From Diphasiastrum complanatum (Eukaryota; Streptophyta; Lycopodiopsida; Lycopodiales; Lycopodiaceae), in contig CM055111.1 in the NCBI GenBank assembly GCA_029204225.1, positions 16,539,019 to 16,603,018 on the forward strand: 64,000 nucleotides of DNA, read 5' to 3'. This document shows positions 35,201 through 47,216 of the stretch, piece after piece. Position 1 is the stretch's first letter. Every line of letters starts with the position of its first letter. A program made the translations under genes and the position numbers. Below the pieces are notes generated by a model. It saw nothing but the letters and a program-made list of their open reading frames with translations, made no database searches and was not told the DNA's origin.

Positions 35201-35930
35201 TGTGAAGAATTGAAAAATATTATCTATGTTAGATATAGGGGTCTTATGTCTCTTATATCAAGCATCTAGGTGTAGGATGTTGATAGGAACAAATTTGGCA
35301 TAGATGGCAAATAATGCATCTCCACTTGTAATGCCACTATTGAGCCAAAATAGAGTAAGAGGCTAAACTCATGCCAATTAGAGTGTAGACAAGTGTAATG
35401 CTTTTGTTTGATGAATTCTAAGAGGTCCAATAGGATTAAGAGGTGGAACCATGTGATGTCCAATAGGAATTTGAGGTGTGCTTAAATATAGTCCAATAAA
35501 ATTAAGAGGTGCATGGATCAATGGTCCAATAGGATTAAGAGGTGACAAAGTGTGGTCCAATCATAACTAAGCATAGTGGTAGCTTGTGCATCTACTAGTA
35601 TCATTGTACTCCTCATTTTGGATCTAATTGATTTGGTGATTGTGTGGATTTTGAGTGTCATTGGATTTCTAGCTTTCTCTCTCTACCCTAGAGCTCATCA
35701 AGGTTTTTCTCTCTCTACCCGAGGAGAGCAGCTTGTTTTTACTTGAATAATTTTTAATACTTCCCACACATGTGAGTGATGAAAGTGACTGAATGCATGT
35801 AGTAGTGTGTTTTTGCCATAGAATCAAAGATAGATCTTGAATCTCAATCTAATCTTGATCTTGGTGCATCTACACACCTTAGGAGATCACAAGTACATGT
35901 AGTGGACAATCCACACGTGTGAAATCAACA
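35201..35930 (+). repeat. Family A LTR 4
   Basis: 730 bp, TGTGAAGAATTG...AAATCAACA, followed by the primer site TGGTATCAGAGCC. Shared by A4 and A5. Confidence 0.9.
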
Positions 35931-38565
35931 TGGTATCAGAGCCCACCTAAGGTTACCATGCATTTTGATCCATTTAAGTGAAAACTATTCATCATTCTTG
36001 AGCTAGAAATTGTCAAGGTCCATCTTCCTAGCTATCTTGTTCAATTCTGGATCAAAAGAGATCAAAAGGACATTGATTGGATCTGACCTGGTACTGTACA
36101 AAATCAGGTGCTCAGACACGTGTGAGGAACATCCAATTTCAGTTTGGAAGTCTCTCTCATGCTTGATCCATTTATCTTGCTTGATAGCTTCTTTTGAAGC
36201 TATTTTTGTCTAGTTTCTGATACAATCAGTTTCAATCCATTTGTTTGAGCCAATCAAAAGTTATAAGATCTTGAAGAGGGTTAGGTAGGGCTCCTAGACC
36301 TGGGTGGACACATTTGGTTTGGTCAAGAGATTGCTTGGTTGATCCAAAATCATAATTGTATGCTTACCAATCTCATCTATATGTGATCTAGGCACTGTTT
36401 TGAGATCTTAGCCATTTTGTTTCATGCAATATCATTGTATTTGAGTCAAATTTGGTTTCTTAGTGTACTTCACACGTGCTAAGAGTGTTTGATCTTAACT
36501 TTTCCCATACTCCATCATTTGATGTGAAATAAATCTTGTTTTAAAGAGATTTGTGTAGCTAGTGAGAATCAATTCACAAATAGTTACAAGATCTTTCATA
36601 GGAGGAGATAACACTCTATTATTGGATCTTATTGAGAGTGTGTAGCAACATTTATTGTTCATCATTTGAGTTTTCTTCACTTCAAATGCCTTCAATGGGT
36701 TCATCCTTGTTGGAACCAAATGAAAGATTGTCCACTTCAAACTATTCAATTTGGAAAATGAGGATGGAGTCCATCTTGATCCTTCAAGACGTGATGGACA
36801 TAGTTCTTGTCCATGAAGAAGAACCACAAGTTCTTCAAGAGGTTCAAAAATACAACAAGAGAGCTAGGATGGCTCTAAACTACATTAAGATGAATGTCTC
36901 TAATGAGATATTGAGGGAGATAGGTACTTGTACAACAACCAAAGAAGCTTGGGATTGTCTCAAGACTATCTATGAGGCTAAGAATACCTCTAGCCTTCTC
37001 ACTCTTAGAAATCAAATCTTTCAAAGTAGCCAAAAGAGTGATGAGAGTGCATCTAGTTATGTTTTGAGAGTAAAAGATATTCATAGCGAACTTGCTTGTA
37101 TTGGTGATTCCATCAATCAAAATGAACTAGTTCAAGTCATTCTCAATGGCTTGAGAAGTGAGTTTGATAACCTTTTCCAATCCTATGCCATTAAGGAGGA
37201 GCTACCAAGTTTGGAGGCTCTCCAAAGTGTGCTAATTTTAGAACAATCAAGACAAGAGTACAAGCTCTTGAGGATGGACAAGCTCTCTCTCACTCATAAT
37301 GATGGCAAAGCTCTCTTTGCCAAGGATAAGCACAAAGGGAGGAGCAAGAACCAACATCAACAATCCTCAAGCAGGGACAAAGTCATAGTGAACTTGGTAG
37401 TGCTTGCTTTGCACATATTCCCTTGGAAACAAGAAGGAAAGATGATCCAAGCTCATGGATCATGATTGGATACTCATCCATCAAGGAGGCCTTTAGTGTC
37501 TTTACACTCTCTATTTCAAATGTGATGGTGAATAGAGATGTCATATTGCATGAAGATTCAATCTTGGAAGTGGCCGAGATCAAGGCTTCTCAAGAAGCAT
37601 CACAAGTTATCCTTTTTGAAGGTATTCAAGTTATGATGGGGCCAATGTGTGAGGAGGAGTTTCTTCTTCATATGATTTCAAGAAGATCTTCAAGATGCAT
37701 GGCCGAGTCTTTATGGCTCACCTTACATGGAAAAGAGGGGCATCTTTCATGTTGTATCTACTATAACACATTCATATATGCTTCTCTTCCTTTGCTTGAA
37801 ATGCTATCTTGTTTCATTGAATTTTTTGGATCTCAAAGTTCAAGAAAAGCTATACTAGTTTTGTATGATGCTTATGGTATGGACATGTTTCTTGTCATTA
37901 TTGACTTAGCTGTGTTTCCAATACTTTTTGAAAGCAAGATATTGTATTGTCAAAAGTATGCTCTTGGTTCTAGTAAGAACAAGATTGAGCTTGGTACTCA
38001 CTTTTTTGAAAATCATGTTTTCACATGTTTTGAGGCAAATTGTAAACTCCTCTTGAGATTAAGTGAAGCATCCAAAGTGGACACTTACATCCTTGAGAGA
38101 GTAACTAGCCTAAAAAAGATCAAGATAGTCTTTGATATTAAGATTAGATCCATCATGGATATAGTTCATTGTATGTGGACTAGTCGAGCTAGAAAGCATA
38201 AGCTTGATAATCATCATTGTTTCACATCTTATGATCTTGATCTCCATGATCCTTATGAGGCTTGGAAGTCTCAGATTTCTCTATTTATGGTGCATCCATC
38301 ATGCAAGTGGAACTTTCAAGGCAAAGATCATCATCAAGCATGGAGGAAGCCCATGATAATAGTGGCATATTGGTGGAGCACTCTTCAAAGGCATTGGCAA
38401 GAGATCTCTACCAAAGAGATCTTATCATGGATATGGTGAGGGTGCTGCTATGATGGATCCCTTGGCTGATCTTCACTTCTTATGCATACCAAAGGATCCA
38501 CTCAAAAAGATTTACAAACTTCTCAAGTGATCTAGTACCTTTCCAAGCTATTTTTTGAGGAGGAG
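35931..38565 (+). mobile_element. A5, chimeric family A internal region
   Basis: Leader and gag match family A up to about 37385. The sequence then jumps to an integrase C-terminal stretch (WIMIGYSSIKEAFSVFTLS, VNRDVILHED) of a more distant relative, followed by an unfamiliar open segment (about 37720-38440) and a polypurine tract. Protease and integrase core are missing. The chimera resembles B1 and C in having RT/RNase H replaced. It is a non-autonomous fossil. Confidence 0.8.
37720..38440 (+). other. Unfamiliar open segment in A5
   Basis: About 240 open residues that only faintly recall RT layout (ENHVFTC beside KNHVFIC of family A; LSEASKVDT beside MENSKSIDT). A 25-base stretch at 38061-38085 (core GTGAAGCATCC, then AAGTGGACACT) is nearly the same as 42927-42951 in element C. 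No standard RT or RNase H domain is legible. Origin by decay or shuffling of RT sequence is inference. Confidence 0.6.
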
Positions 38566-39386
38566 TGTGAGAAATTGGCAAAAATCTAGCTTGGTATTTT
38601 TTATGATAGAAGTTTGTAAGTGAATCTCACATGTGTGGAGGATGTTCCCACGTGTGGAGAATTGTAAAGTAAATCAAAATGTTTGATATAGGGGTCTCAT
38701 AGAATCTCATAGTCAAGCATTTAGGTGTAGGATGTTGATAGGGTCAAATTTGGCATAGATGGCAAATTATCCATTTCCACTTGTAATGCCAATATTGAGC
38801 CAAAATAGAGCCAAACTTGTGCCAATTAGAGTGTAGACAAGTGTCATGCTTTTGTTTGATGAAGCTTAAGAGGTCCAATAGGATTTAGAGGTGGAACCTT
38901 GTGAGGTCCAATAGAAAAATTGAGGTGTGCTTGAATATAGTCCAATAGAATTTAGAGGTTCATGGATCAATGGTCCAATAGGATTAAGAGGTGGCAAAGT
39001 GTGATCCAATCATAGTTAAGCATAGTGGTAGCTCATGAATCTATTAGTATCATTGTACTCCTCCTTTTGGATCTAATTGATTTTGAGATTGAGTGGATTT
39101 TGAGTGTCATTGAATTTCTAGCTTTCTCTCTCTACCCGAGAGCTCTTGATGGTTTTTCTATCTCTACCCGAGGAGAGCAGCTTGTTTTTACTTAGAATAC
39201 TTTTGAAACACTTCCCATACGTGTGAGTGAGAGTTGGAAGTGATTGAATGCATGTAGTAGTGTGTTTTTGCCATAGAATCAAAGATAGATCTTGAATCTC
39301 AATCTAGTCTTGATCTTGGTGCATCTACACACCTTAGGAGATCACAAATACATGTAGTGGACAATCCACATGTGTGAAATTCAACA
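38566..39386 (+). repeat. Divergent family A LTR 5
   Basis: 821 bp, starting TGTGAGAAATTGG and ending GTGTGAAATTCAACA. Its first 130 bp differ from the other family A LTRs and contain two extra ACACGTG-like words (CACATGTGTGG, CCACGTGTGG). From about 38690 it matches family A, minisatellite included. No primer site follows. Confidence 0.85.
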
Positions 39387-39603
39387 AATCTTAGGAAGTG
39401 GCAAAAGTCATTAGATTGAGGATAGATCATAGGTTGATCAAGATTCCATGATTCTATGTGTTGATTTGCTTGGATAAGTGCTAGAAGAGAATTTGTGAGA
39501 TATTTTCAAATCTTGGTGATTTCTTTGGAAATCATTTGTTGTTGTTCAAAGGAGTGCTTTGTGCATTGAAACAGGTTGAAAGAGAAGATCAGGTCATTGC
39601 TAC

Positions 39604-41985
39604 ATGGCAACCTCAATTGGAGTCATGTTGGAAGCCAATGATAGGCTTACCTCAAGTAACTATTCATTATGGAAAGTGAGGATGGAGTCACTTCTTGAGA
39701 TGAATGATGTTTTGGATATTGTTGTAGGTTTGGAGGAGAGACCAGCAACACAACAAGATCAATTGAGGTATGACAAGAGGGCCAAGAAGGCTCTAAACAT
39801 GATAAAGATGAATGTTACCAATGAACTTCTCAAGGAAGTTGGTAAGTGCACATCATCTTTGGAAGCTTGGAATTCATTGAAGAAGCTTTATGAATCCAAG
39901 TCTACTTCTAGAGTGTTGACTCTAAGAAGGCAAATCTTTTCTTGTTTGCAAAAGAATGAAGAAATTCCAAGTACTTTTGTTTTGAGAATGAAAGCATTGA
40001 ATGATGAGTTAGCTTGCATAGATGAAAGCATTAAGGAAGGAGAGCTTATTCAAGTGATTCTTAATGGCTTGTTGGATGCTCATGCTAACATTGTTCAAAG
40101 TATTGCTATTCAAAAGACTTTGCCAAGTTTGATAGATCTTCAAGAGATCTTGATCAATGAGGAATATAGGCTTCAAGCAAGAGGTGGACCTACATCGACA
40201 CTTCAAGAGGATGCTATGTTCACAAAGGGCAAATTCAAGGGCAAATCCAAAAGCAAGTGGTCTAAAGGGCAAGATCAAGTGGATGCTTCTTCAAGTGGCA
40301 AAAAGAAGGATAGATCAAAGCCCAAGTGCTTCTATTGTGGCATCAAAGGACACTTTGCAAGTGAGTGCTACAAGAAGAAGAGAGATCATGGAGACAAGCA
40401 AGGTAATCTTACTCTTGATGAGGATGGTTTGGATGTGCAAGATGCAAATGATGATGCTTTTGTGATGTCTTTATGTATGCTTGCTAATGATGGAGATCTA
40501 GATCCTTGGTGGATTGATAGTGGAGCAAGTTCACACATGACCTTTCACAAAGAGTACTTCACTTCTTTGTTGGCATATGGAGATGACAAGAGGGTGATCT
40601 ACACGGCCAATGATGGTGAGTGTGCAATCAAAGGGATTGGCACAATTCCTATTTCTCTCTCTACAAATAGGAATGTTCATTTGGAGGATGTCTTGTTTAT
40701 TCCATCTATTACCAAGAATTTGCCTAGTGTGAGTCAAATGCTAAGTAAGGGCCTCAAGGTGGAGTTTGATGGAGATGCTTGTTTGATCAAAAGGAAGGAT
40801 GTCTTGATTGGAAAAGGTTAAAGGCAAGGGAAGTTGTTCAAACTTGATGCTTGTGTTATTGCTAACCAAGTTGGATGTGTTGCAAGGGAGCAAATTTCTA
40901 ATCAAGAGGTTTGGCACAAAAGGATGGGACACCTCAACTTCAAGTCATTGGAGGTAATGGCAAGGAAGAAGGTTGTGATTGGTCTTCCAAGTTTTTTAAG
41001 TAATGACAAGCATGTTTGTGAGTCTTGTGTTTTGTCTAAGTCACATAGACTACCTTATAAGATCTATTTCTAGATCTGCAAATCCTTTTCAACTTGTACA
41101 TTCGGATATTCATGGATTTACTACAATTAGCAATAGTGGAGCTAAGATGTATGTAACATTCATTGATGATTTTAGTAGATTTTGTTGGATCTATCTACTA
41201 AAGAGCAAGGATGAAGTGTATGATGTCTTTGTCAAGTTCAAGAATGCAAGGGAGAACCAATTGTCCACAAAGATCAAGTGCTTGAGAGGTGACAATGGTG
41301 GTGAGTACATATCTAACAAGTTCAAGCCTTTTGTGATGAGCATGGGATCAAGAGGGAGTATACAACATCAAAAAACCCACAACAAAATGGAGTGGCTGAA
41401 ACGAAGAATAGAACTTTATGTGAAAGTGCTAAAGCTATGAGGTTAAGTGCTAATCTTGACAAACCATTTTGGGATCAAGCTTTGTTGTGTGCCAATTTCT
41501 TGTGCAATAGGTGGCCGAGTGCTATTTTGGATGGAAGGACACCTTTTGAGATGCTATTCAAGAGGAGGCCGAGTGTCAACTTTCTAAGAACCTTTGGATG
41601 CACATGCTATGTCAACATTACTCTTGATGATAGATTCCTTCTACTAACAAAGTGATTGTTGGTAGAGATGTCATTTTTGATGAGAGAAACATTCCAAAGG
41701 TGTCTTAAAGCATGATTGATGGTAAAGTAGATGGTTCTAACATTCTTGATGTTGATGAGAAGGATCCTACTTTGGATGGTGGTGATGATGGACCTTCATC
41801 AAGTCAAAAGCCAAGGAGAACATCAAGAGAAAGACAAGTACCTTCAAGGCTCACATATGATCAAAAGGGTAAGCAAGTAGTTTCTGGAAATTATGCTGCT
41901 TTCCTAACCTCTTTGGATGAGCCTACAAGTGTAGATCAAGCAAGGAAAAAAAGAGGAGTGGATCCAACCAATGGATCTTGAGTAT
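39604..41985 (+). pseudogene. C gag, protease and integrase
   Basis: MATSIGVMLEANDRLTSSNY (gag), zinc knuckle CFYCGIKGHFASEC, protease DSGASSHM, pre-integrase VWHKRMGHLN, integrase core (VHSDIHGF, FIDDFSRFCW) and the integrase C-terminal region (TFGCTCYVNITLDDR). Broken at several points; fossil. Confidence 0.88.
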
Positions 41986-41989
41986 CAAT

Positions 41990-43085
41990 CTCTTATGAAG
42001 AGTGGAACATCTTTTGGAAGATCTTCTTGTGTACATGGAGCTATGCAAGTGGATAGATGTTATCTTGCTGTAAAATCAAGTAATGGATCAGAAAAACAAA
42101 GTTTGTTCAATGACTTTGATGGTCAAGTTGAAGATCAAGAAATTGATCTCAAAGCGCTTCAACTAGTCAAAAGGGAAGTTGGCAATTTGGAGCTAGTCAA
42201 GAGCATCAAAGGAGAGGTAATTGGCAAGGGTGTTATGGATCTGTTTTTGCAGCATATTGAAGACTCAAGTAAGGTCAAGGGAGCAGCAAGGAAGTGTTGT
42301 TCAAGTTTACTTTACTTGTTCTATCCATTGTTTGAGCAATTTCATGTGGATGTGTTCAAATTGTCAAGATATGGTAAAACTAGCTACATTGGTGAGCATT
42401 GTTTTGATGTTGGATTTGTACTAGCATTATTGGCTGACTTTGCTGATGGAAATGAAGCTATTGAAGGTTCATTATGTCACTCATCCATGGCTAAGTTCTC
42501 AAGTGTTGAGCTACTTGGTGCCAATACTTGGAGATTGTCAATTTTTGGTGAATTCATGGTCATTTTCTTGTGTCAAGTAGATCTTGAAGATGGACTAGTG
42601 CAAACTACTTGGTTTATGGAGTCATGTGGTGCTAGATTTGCATCATTAATGTACTCACCTACTCATGGATTTCCAATGTTTGATGGTTTTTTGTGGCAAG
42701 ATGGAGATGGAGGCTCATTCATGGAGTATCATGGTGGATACATGGCAACAAAGGACAAAGAAGGAGGAGACATGCAAGCAAAAGTTGATCACTCACATTT
42801 ATTGTTTGTTTGCTGTATTTTTCCAGAGAGTTCAAAGTTGGAAGCATGGTGGAATTATTTCATTTACATTCTATTTGATTCTTCATGTTCTAGTCACATT
42901 TTTACATGTAAAATTGATGTAAGAAATAGTGAAGCATCCCAAGTGGACACTATTTTCTATATCAATTATGGTTGTTTCTATTTTGAGCATTACATGATCA
43001 TTGAAAGGAGATCTATTCTTAGGAAGAAGATCATTCTTATGATGGATCAAAGTTCTATTGGCAAAAACTATGCTAGGAGCATTGA
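41990..43085 (+). other. Unfamiliar open segment replacing RT in C
   Basis: About 360 open residues. DLFLQHIEDSSKVKGAARKC, FVCCIFPESSKLEAWWN, KIDVRNSEASQVDT and ERRSILRKKIILMMDQSS align one-to-one with B1's segment at 15.8-16.77 kb (DLFLQVLEGSSKVLGAARKC, KIDVRNSEAS, EKRSIIMMEIILRLEQSS). Here it sits precisely between the integrase/RT linker and RNase H. It is shared by two otherwise distinct elements, so it is a heritable part of a non-autonomous lineage (inference). Confidence 0.75.
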
Positions 43086-43099
43086 AAGCTAGGAAAGCG

Positions 43100-43664
43100 A
43101 GTTTTGAGGTACGTCATTGGAACTTGAGATTTTGGCATATTGTATGAGGGATCATCACCTAATATTTTTGGATTTTCAGATTCGGACTATGCTCGAGATG
43201 TAATGGATAGGAAATCCATTAGTTCTTATTGTATTTTCATAGGTGATGGAGCTATATCATGGATGTCAAAGAAACAAGCCACTATCTCATTGTCATCTAG
43301 TGAGGCCGAGTACAAAGCTCTTACACATTGCACAAAGGAGATGGTATGGATCAAGAGGATGATCAAGGACCTTCACTTGCTGGATTTTTCAGAGAGCCCA
43401 ATCATCTTTTGTGACAATCAATCATCCCAAAGAATGGCATCCAATCCTATCTTTCATGCTAGGAGCAAGCATATTGAGATACAATATCATTTTGTGAGGG
43501 AGCGAGTCATTGCAAAGGAGGTGGAGCTTCAACATGTGTCTTCAAGGGAATGTGTAGCTGATATCTTTACCAAAGCATTGGGAAAAGACTTGTTCATGAA
43601 GCATAGGACTTCACTTGGAGTATTATCAAAGTCTATGCTAAAACTAGTTGAAGAGAGAGTGTGA
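43100..43664 (+). pseudogene. C RNase H
   Basis: FSDSDYARDVMDRKSISSY, SWMSKKQATISLSSSEAEY, NPIFHARSKHIEIQYHFVRE and ADIFTKALGKDLFMKHR: a well-preserved Copia RNase H and tail, ending at the start of the right LTR (LVEERV then stop). Part of fossil element C. Confidence 0.88.
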
Positions 43665-44226
43665 AAGATTCAACTAGTTTCATCACATTTTGCAATATTT
43701 CCATATTTGGCATATTGAGGCCAGAACTTGTTTTAAACTTAGAGGTTGACTTTTCAAAGTTCATTTGTCTAGATTTCATTTGAATAAACACTTTTTGAAA
43801 GTGTGGGAAAGATAGAATGCGAGTTTGAGTAGATTCAATTTAAATAAGTTGGATACATTGAATCTAGACCCAAAATTGGTAGGGTTAGCATTTTGGTAGA
43901 AAAGCCAAGTGGCCAAATAAGGTTTGGACCTGTTATAAAAGGATGTAACTCGTGGAGAGAGTCATCTTCTCTCTTCTCTATCTCATTTCATGCTTATACA
44001 TGGTTCTCTTGGGTTCTACTATCCATTGGTGCACTATCTTGGTGATTGCTTGCAATTCTATGTGTAGAATGATCTATATTTGTTATTTTTGGAACCACAC
44101 GTGTGAAATACAGTATCTTGCTGGTTTTGTATGGACAACAACAGTAGATAATCATTTCATTCAAGTTTGATCAAGTTCTTTTAGTGTTTACATCTCAAAT
44201 TGTGTGTAGATGCTGATTTTTCTACA
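43660..44226 (+). repeat. C right LTR
   Basis: Begins TGTGAAAGATTCAAC after the purine tract GAAGAGAGAG and probably ends at TTTTTCTACA near 44226, about 567 bp. It contains CACACGTGTGAAA near 44097 and a short direct promoter-like stretch. The right boundary is approximate. Confidence 0.7.
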
Positions 44227-44284
44227 TTGGTGAAATTGGTAGTGTTTTTCTCTTTCTAACCAAAGATCATTCAAGTAGATTGGA
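44227..44284. other. Joint between C and a family A scrap
   Basis: Short unassigned sequence, TTGGTGAAATTGGTAG onward, possibly a decayed primer-site region after the C LTR. Confidence 0.3.
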
Positions 44285-44672
44285 TCTTGAGGATACTTCA
44301 ATGGAACAAATTGTAAAATATCCTAATAAAGGTGATGAAACATCCTTTGAGGACATCACACTTTTTAGGAATCTTGTAGGCTCCTTGATTTGGCTTACCA
44401 TTACTAGGCCCAATCTAAGTTTTTGTGTGCACAAATTGAGTCAATTTATGCAACCTCCTAAGATCCATCATTGGAAGATGGCCAAGAAGATTCTAAGATA
44501 TGTATCTTCATCTTGTGATTATGGTCTACTTTATAAAAGTGAAGATCTATCCATAGTTGGCCACTCGGATTCGGACTTTGCAAGTGACAAGATGGATCAA
44601 AAGTCTATTAGTGCATACACTATCTTTCTTGGAGGCAATCTAATATCTTGGCTTTCCAAAAATCAAGATACA
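44285..44672 (+). pseudogene. Family A RT-end/RNase H scrap
   Basis: Reads MEQIVKYPNKGDETSFEDIT, WLTITRPNLSFCVHKLSQFM and SDSDFASDKMDQKSISAY, the end of RT and start of RNase H of family A, and stops at 44672 where an LTR-like segment begins. Fossil scrap. Confidence 0.88.
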
Positions 44673-45170
44673 TGAAGTTTTTACCTATGCATCTTGTGAT
44701 GCTAAGAAAACGCATCTTGGTTTTCAAGGGGGCTTGAACTTGGGATGAGCCAAGCCTTAGATGATACTTATAAGGGAAGCTCCCTAAGATCCTGCTTACA
44801 AGCCAAAACACAATGGAAAACACACTATGGAGCAACCACCCAACCATGTAGAACCACCCAATCCACCCCCAAGCCAAGGAATAAGAAGCATGAAGGTAGA
44901 GTGAAACCCTGGCAATGAATCAATGACCACAATGAGGAGTAGAGCGAGTTTGGCCTCAATATATAGAGCCAAAAGCAACCTGGACACATAGCCATGCATA
45001 GCCCTAAGATCCCTATACATAGATTCACCTAGAATAGAGTCCTAAGCATGGACCAACTATTCATAGAATTGCTATTGATAACTCTACACATTCATACATA
45101 GATTCACCTAGAATAGAGAAAACATAAGACCCCTATATCTAACATAGATAATCTTTTTCAATTCTTCACA
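44673..45170 (-). repeat. LTR-like segment sharing only its first bases with family A
   Basis: On the minus strand it begins with the same 48 bases as the family A LTR (45170 down to 45123, starting TGTGAAGAATTG). It then departs completely, with a TATA-like CTCTATATATTG near 44960 and a repeated CTAGGTGAATCTATGTAT (45024 and 45094 regions). No primer site follows. Probably a solo LTR of a related family, or a recombinant. Confidence 0.5.
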
Positions 45171-45930
45171 ACAAAGAATAAACAACATAAGCATTCGACA
45201 TTCAAGATTAGACACAACCAGAAAAAAATTCTATATTGATTCTCTGATTTATTCAGGGCACTGCATGCGAATCCACGCAGCACGTTGGCGTGAGAGAATC
45301 ACAGTTCTCTCACGAGTAGTAGTCTCGCTTCAGTAGCGGACAATTGGATCTTCTAATCCTATACAGAATTATCTTCTCGCACGCAGGCGGAGCATCTGTC
45401 TATGTTCGTCTTGATTGCTTATTAGCATCAGACTTCTTCATAGTTACACTTTATGTATCTTGTTCTGATATATGTCAAGTATTATCCAGTCAGTACGGTC
45501 TCTCTATGTAAACCTAAGATTAGAGTGAATATACACCTACAACTAATTAGGAGATTACAATAGTGGCAGATTAGCCATAACCTAGGAAGTATCTGCTGAC
45601 GTCATGCCATCAAGTCAGATCTTTGTACTTCTGGGTACTTGCATGATCTCTGCTGGTACTCCTTGGAGCGTGAGGACAGAACGGGTTTCATTTCCACTGT
45701 TGGTTTCGTTTACCTCGTCTGCCTTTCTCTCTTGCTGGACCGCAAAGGAATCTCGTTCGTGGATCCTTCGTGTTTGCGAACCGTTCGTGTTCGCGAACCG
45801 TTCGTCTTCGTCTCTGTTGACTTTCATGTTCACGAATCTCTTTGTGTTTCGTGTCTCCAGATGTTCGAGTTCGCAAACATCTTCGTCAAGGGAAGGGTTG
45901 AAAGCTAGCAAGGCTTTGTAATCGAAAACA
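45171..45930 (-). repeat. LTR-like segment with TTCGCGAA motifs
   Basis: The minus strand starts TGTTTTCGATTAC at 45930, carries CGAACGGTTCGCGAACACG-type words near 45780-45800, and near 45240 holds an AATAAA-type signal. The word usage resembles the D element LTR (54.7-55.49 kb). Treated as a solo or partial LTR. The lower boundary is unclear. Confidence 0.4.
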
Positions 45931-46089
45931 CTTTGTTTCTTCATGGACAAAAATTCTGTCCCTATTAGAGCTCCGTGACATAGCATTGTAGGATTAGTTG
46001 AAAAAACCATTCCTTTTTCTACTATCAGGCTTCCATTCAAAAGTATGATATCATCGCCAGAGCTCCACATTTTTGTTATGAAACCTGCC
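45931..46089 (-). pseudogene. Exon-like fragment cut by an LTR-like segment
   Basis: A strong acceptor (GCAACTTTCTTTGGCAG|G) at about 46090 on the minus strand opens a frame reading FITKMWSSGDDIILLNGSLI, VEKGMVFSTNPTMLCHGALI, GTEFLSMKKQ, which then runs into the LTR-like segment at 45930. About 53 residues look like genuine protein. I cannot name the family. Probably a host gene exon truncated by the insertion. Confidence 0.4.
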
Positions 46090-47125
46090 AAAGAAAGTTG
46101 CAAACAACATGCCAATATGGATTTGTGAGATTGGTACTATTGATACCAAGTTTTTAAAATAGTTATTGAAGTAATATTGAGCACCAAAGGGAAGCAAAGA
46201 GTTCTTGTCATGTCCAAATTGACTATTTAGATTGGCCCATTTCAGGGGTCTGAATTACAGTTTTTAGGTTTCCTCGGTTTAGGATTCAATATTTAGAGAA
46301 TCAATTTTTTTGAAACTTGTTTCATACGTCATTTCAAAATGCGTTTGAAACTTGTTTGAAACGAGAGGTCAAAATTTGAAACGAATTTTTTTTTTTTTAA
46401 ATGTATTTTTATGAGTTTTTTGGGATCTAGAAATGTCAAAAAAAGACTAGCAATAAATAGATACATCCAATTTCTATCTCCAATGTCCATACTACTATAT
46501 TTTACGCAAGACTAAGTTGAAAGTTCACAATGTTGGGTGTTTCAAAGTTCACACGTAGTAGATGTGATCGATTACAACTTACTAGAGCTAGAAAATGGAA
46601 ATACATATTACAATTTACAATCTACATGAATCACAATTCATCTTAACTATAGTACAAAAGATATAATCCATAGCTCGTGCTTGAAATACAAAAAAATTTC
46701 ATAAATTTGTATAGTTGTTTCGAATGTGCATTTGACATTTCAGAACGGGGCCGTTTCGTACGTACCATTTTGAACGTGTTTCATCATTCGATACATGTTT
46801 CCAAAAAATGCTGGAGATAGTAATTGCCATGTCTCTAATTAAACCGCCAGTTAACCATACAGTACCAAGGGCTGATTCAACCCCATATGCGGTATAGACT
46901 CATACAACTATAGAATCATGAAACTTACAACTTACAGAGAGTGAATAGGCCTATGAACTGACATTTGATTTTGGTTGTCATGTTGTTGAGTCACTGTGCA
47001 CTTATTGAGGTGGCGAGTGGAGTGCAAGCGAGCATGGAGTATATATATCTACTCTTGTACTTCCAATCCGTTATTGCATTTTGTTAAATTTAAAGGCCTT
47101 TGGCAAAATAGGGTTGTTTGACAAT

Positions 47126-47127
<2 letters not shown>
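46090..47127. other. No gene recognised
   Basis: AT-rich. Around 46300-46400 and 46730-46800 the words TTGAAACTTGTTT, GTTTGAAACGAG and TTTCGTACG recur in loose inverted arrangement, suggesting a decayed DNA transposon or foldback, but no clear terminal repeats or target duplication were found. Confidence 0.4.

Positions 47128-47178
<51 letters not shown>
47128..47178. repeat. Compound (TC)n(AC)n microsatellite
   Basis: About 17 TC units followed by about 8 AC units, 51 bp, just outside the left edge of B2. Likely length-polymorphic. Confidence 0.95.
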
Positions 47179-47216
47179 ATGATTAGAGGCCAACTTTTTG
47201 TTAGGTTTATATCCCC

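Larger units (their letters stand above)
39387..44226 (+). mobile_element. Copia element C (third family, no own left LTR)
   Basis: Contains a leader, gag from 39604, protease, integrase, an unfamiliar segment in place of RT, RNase H and a right LTR (43660-about 44226). It directly follows LTR 5 of family A without its own left LTR or primer site. About five breaks in gag-pol. Gag and RNase H are closer to family B than to A. Confidence 0.82.

Noticed and set aside
46300-46800. Possible foldback/MITE from GTTTGAAAC and TTTCGTACG words
   Set aside because: No clear terminal inverted repeats or target duplication could be placed; left as unassigned.
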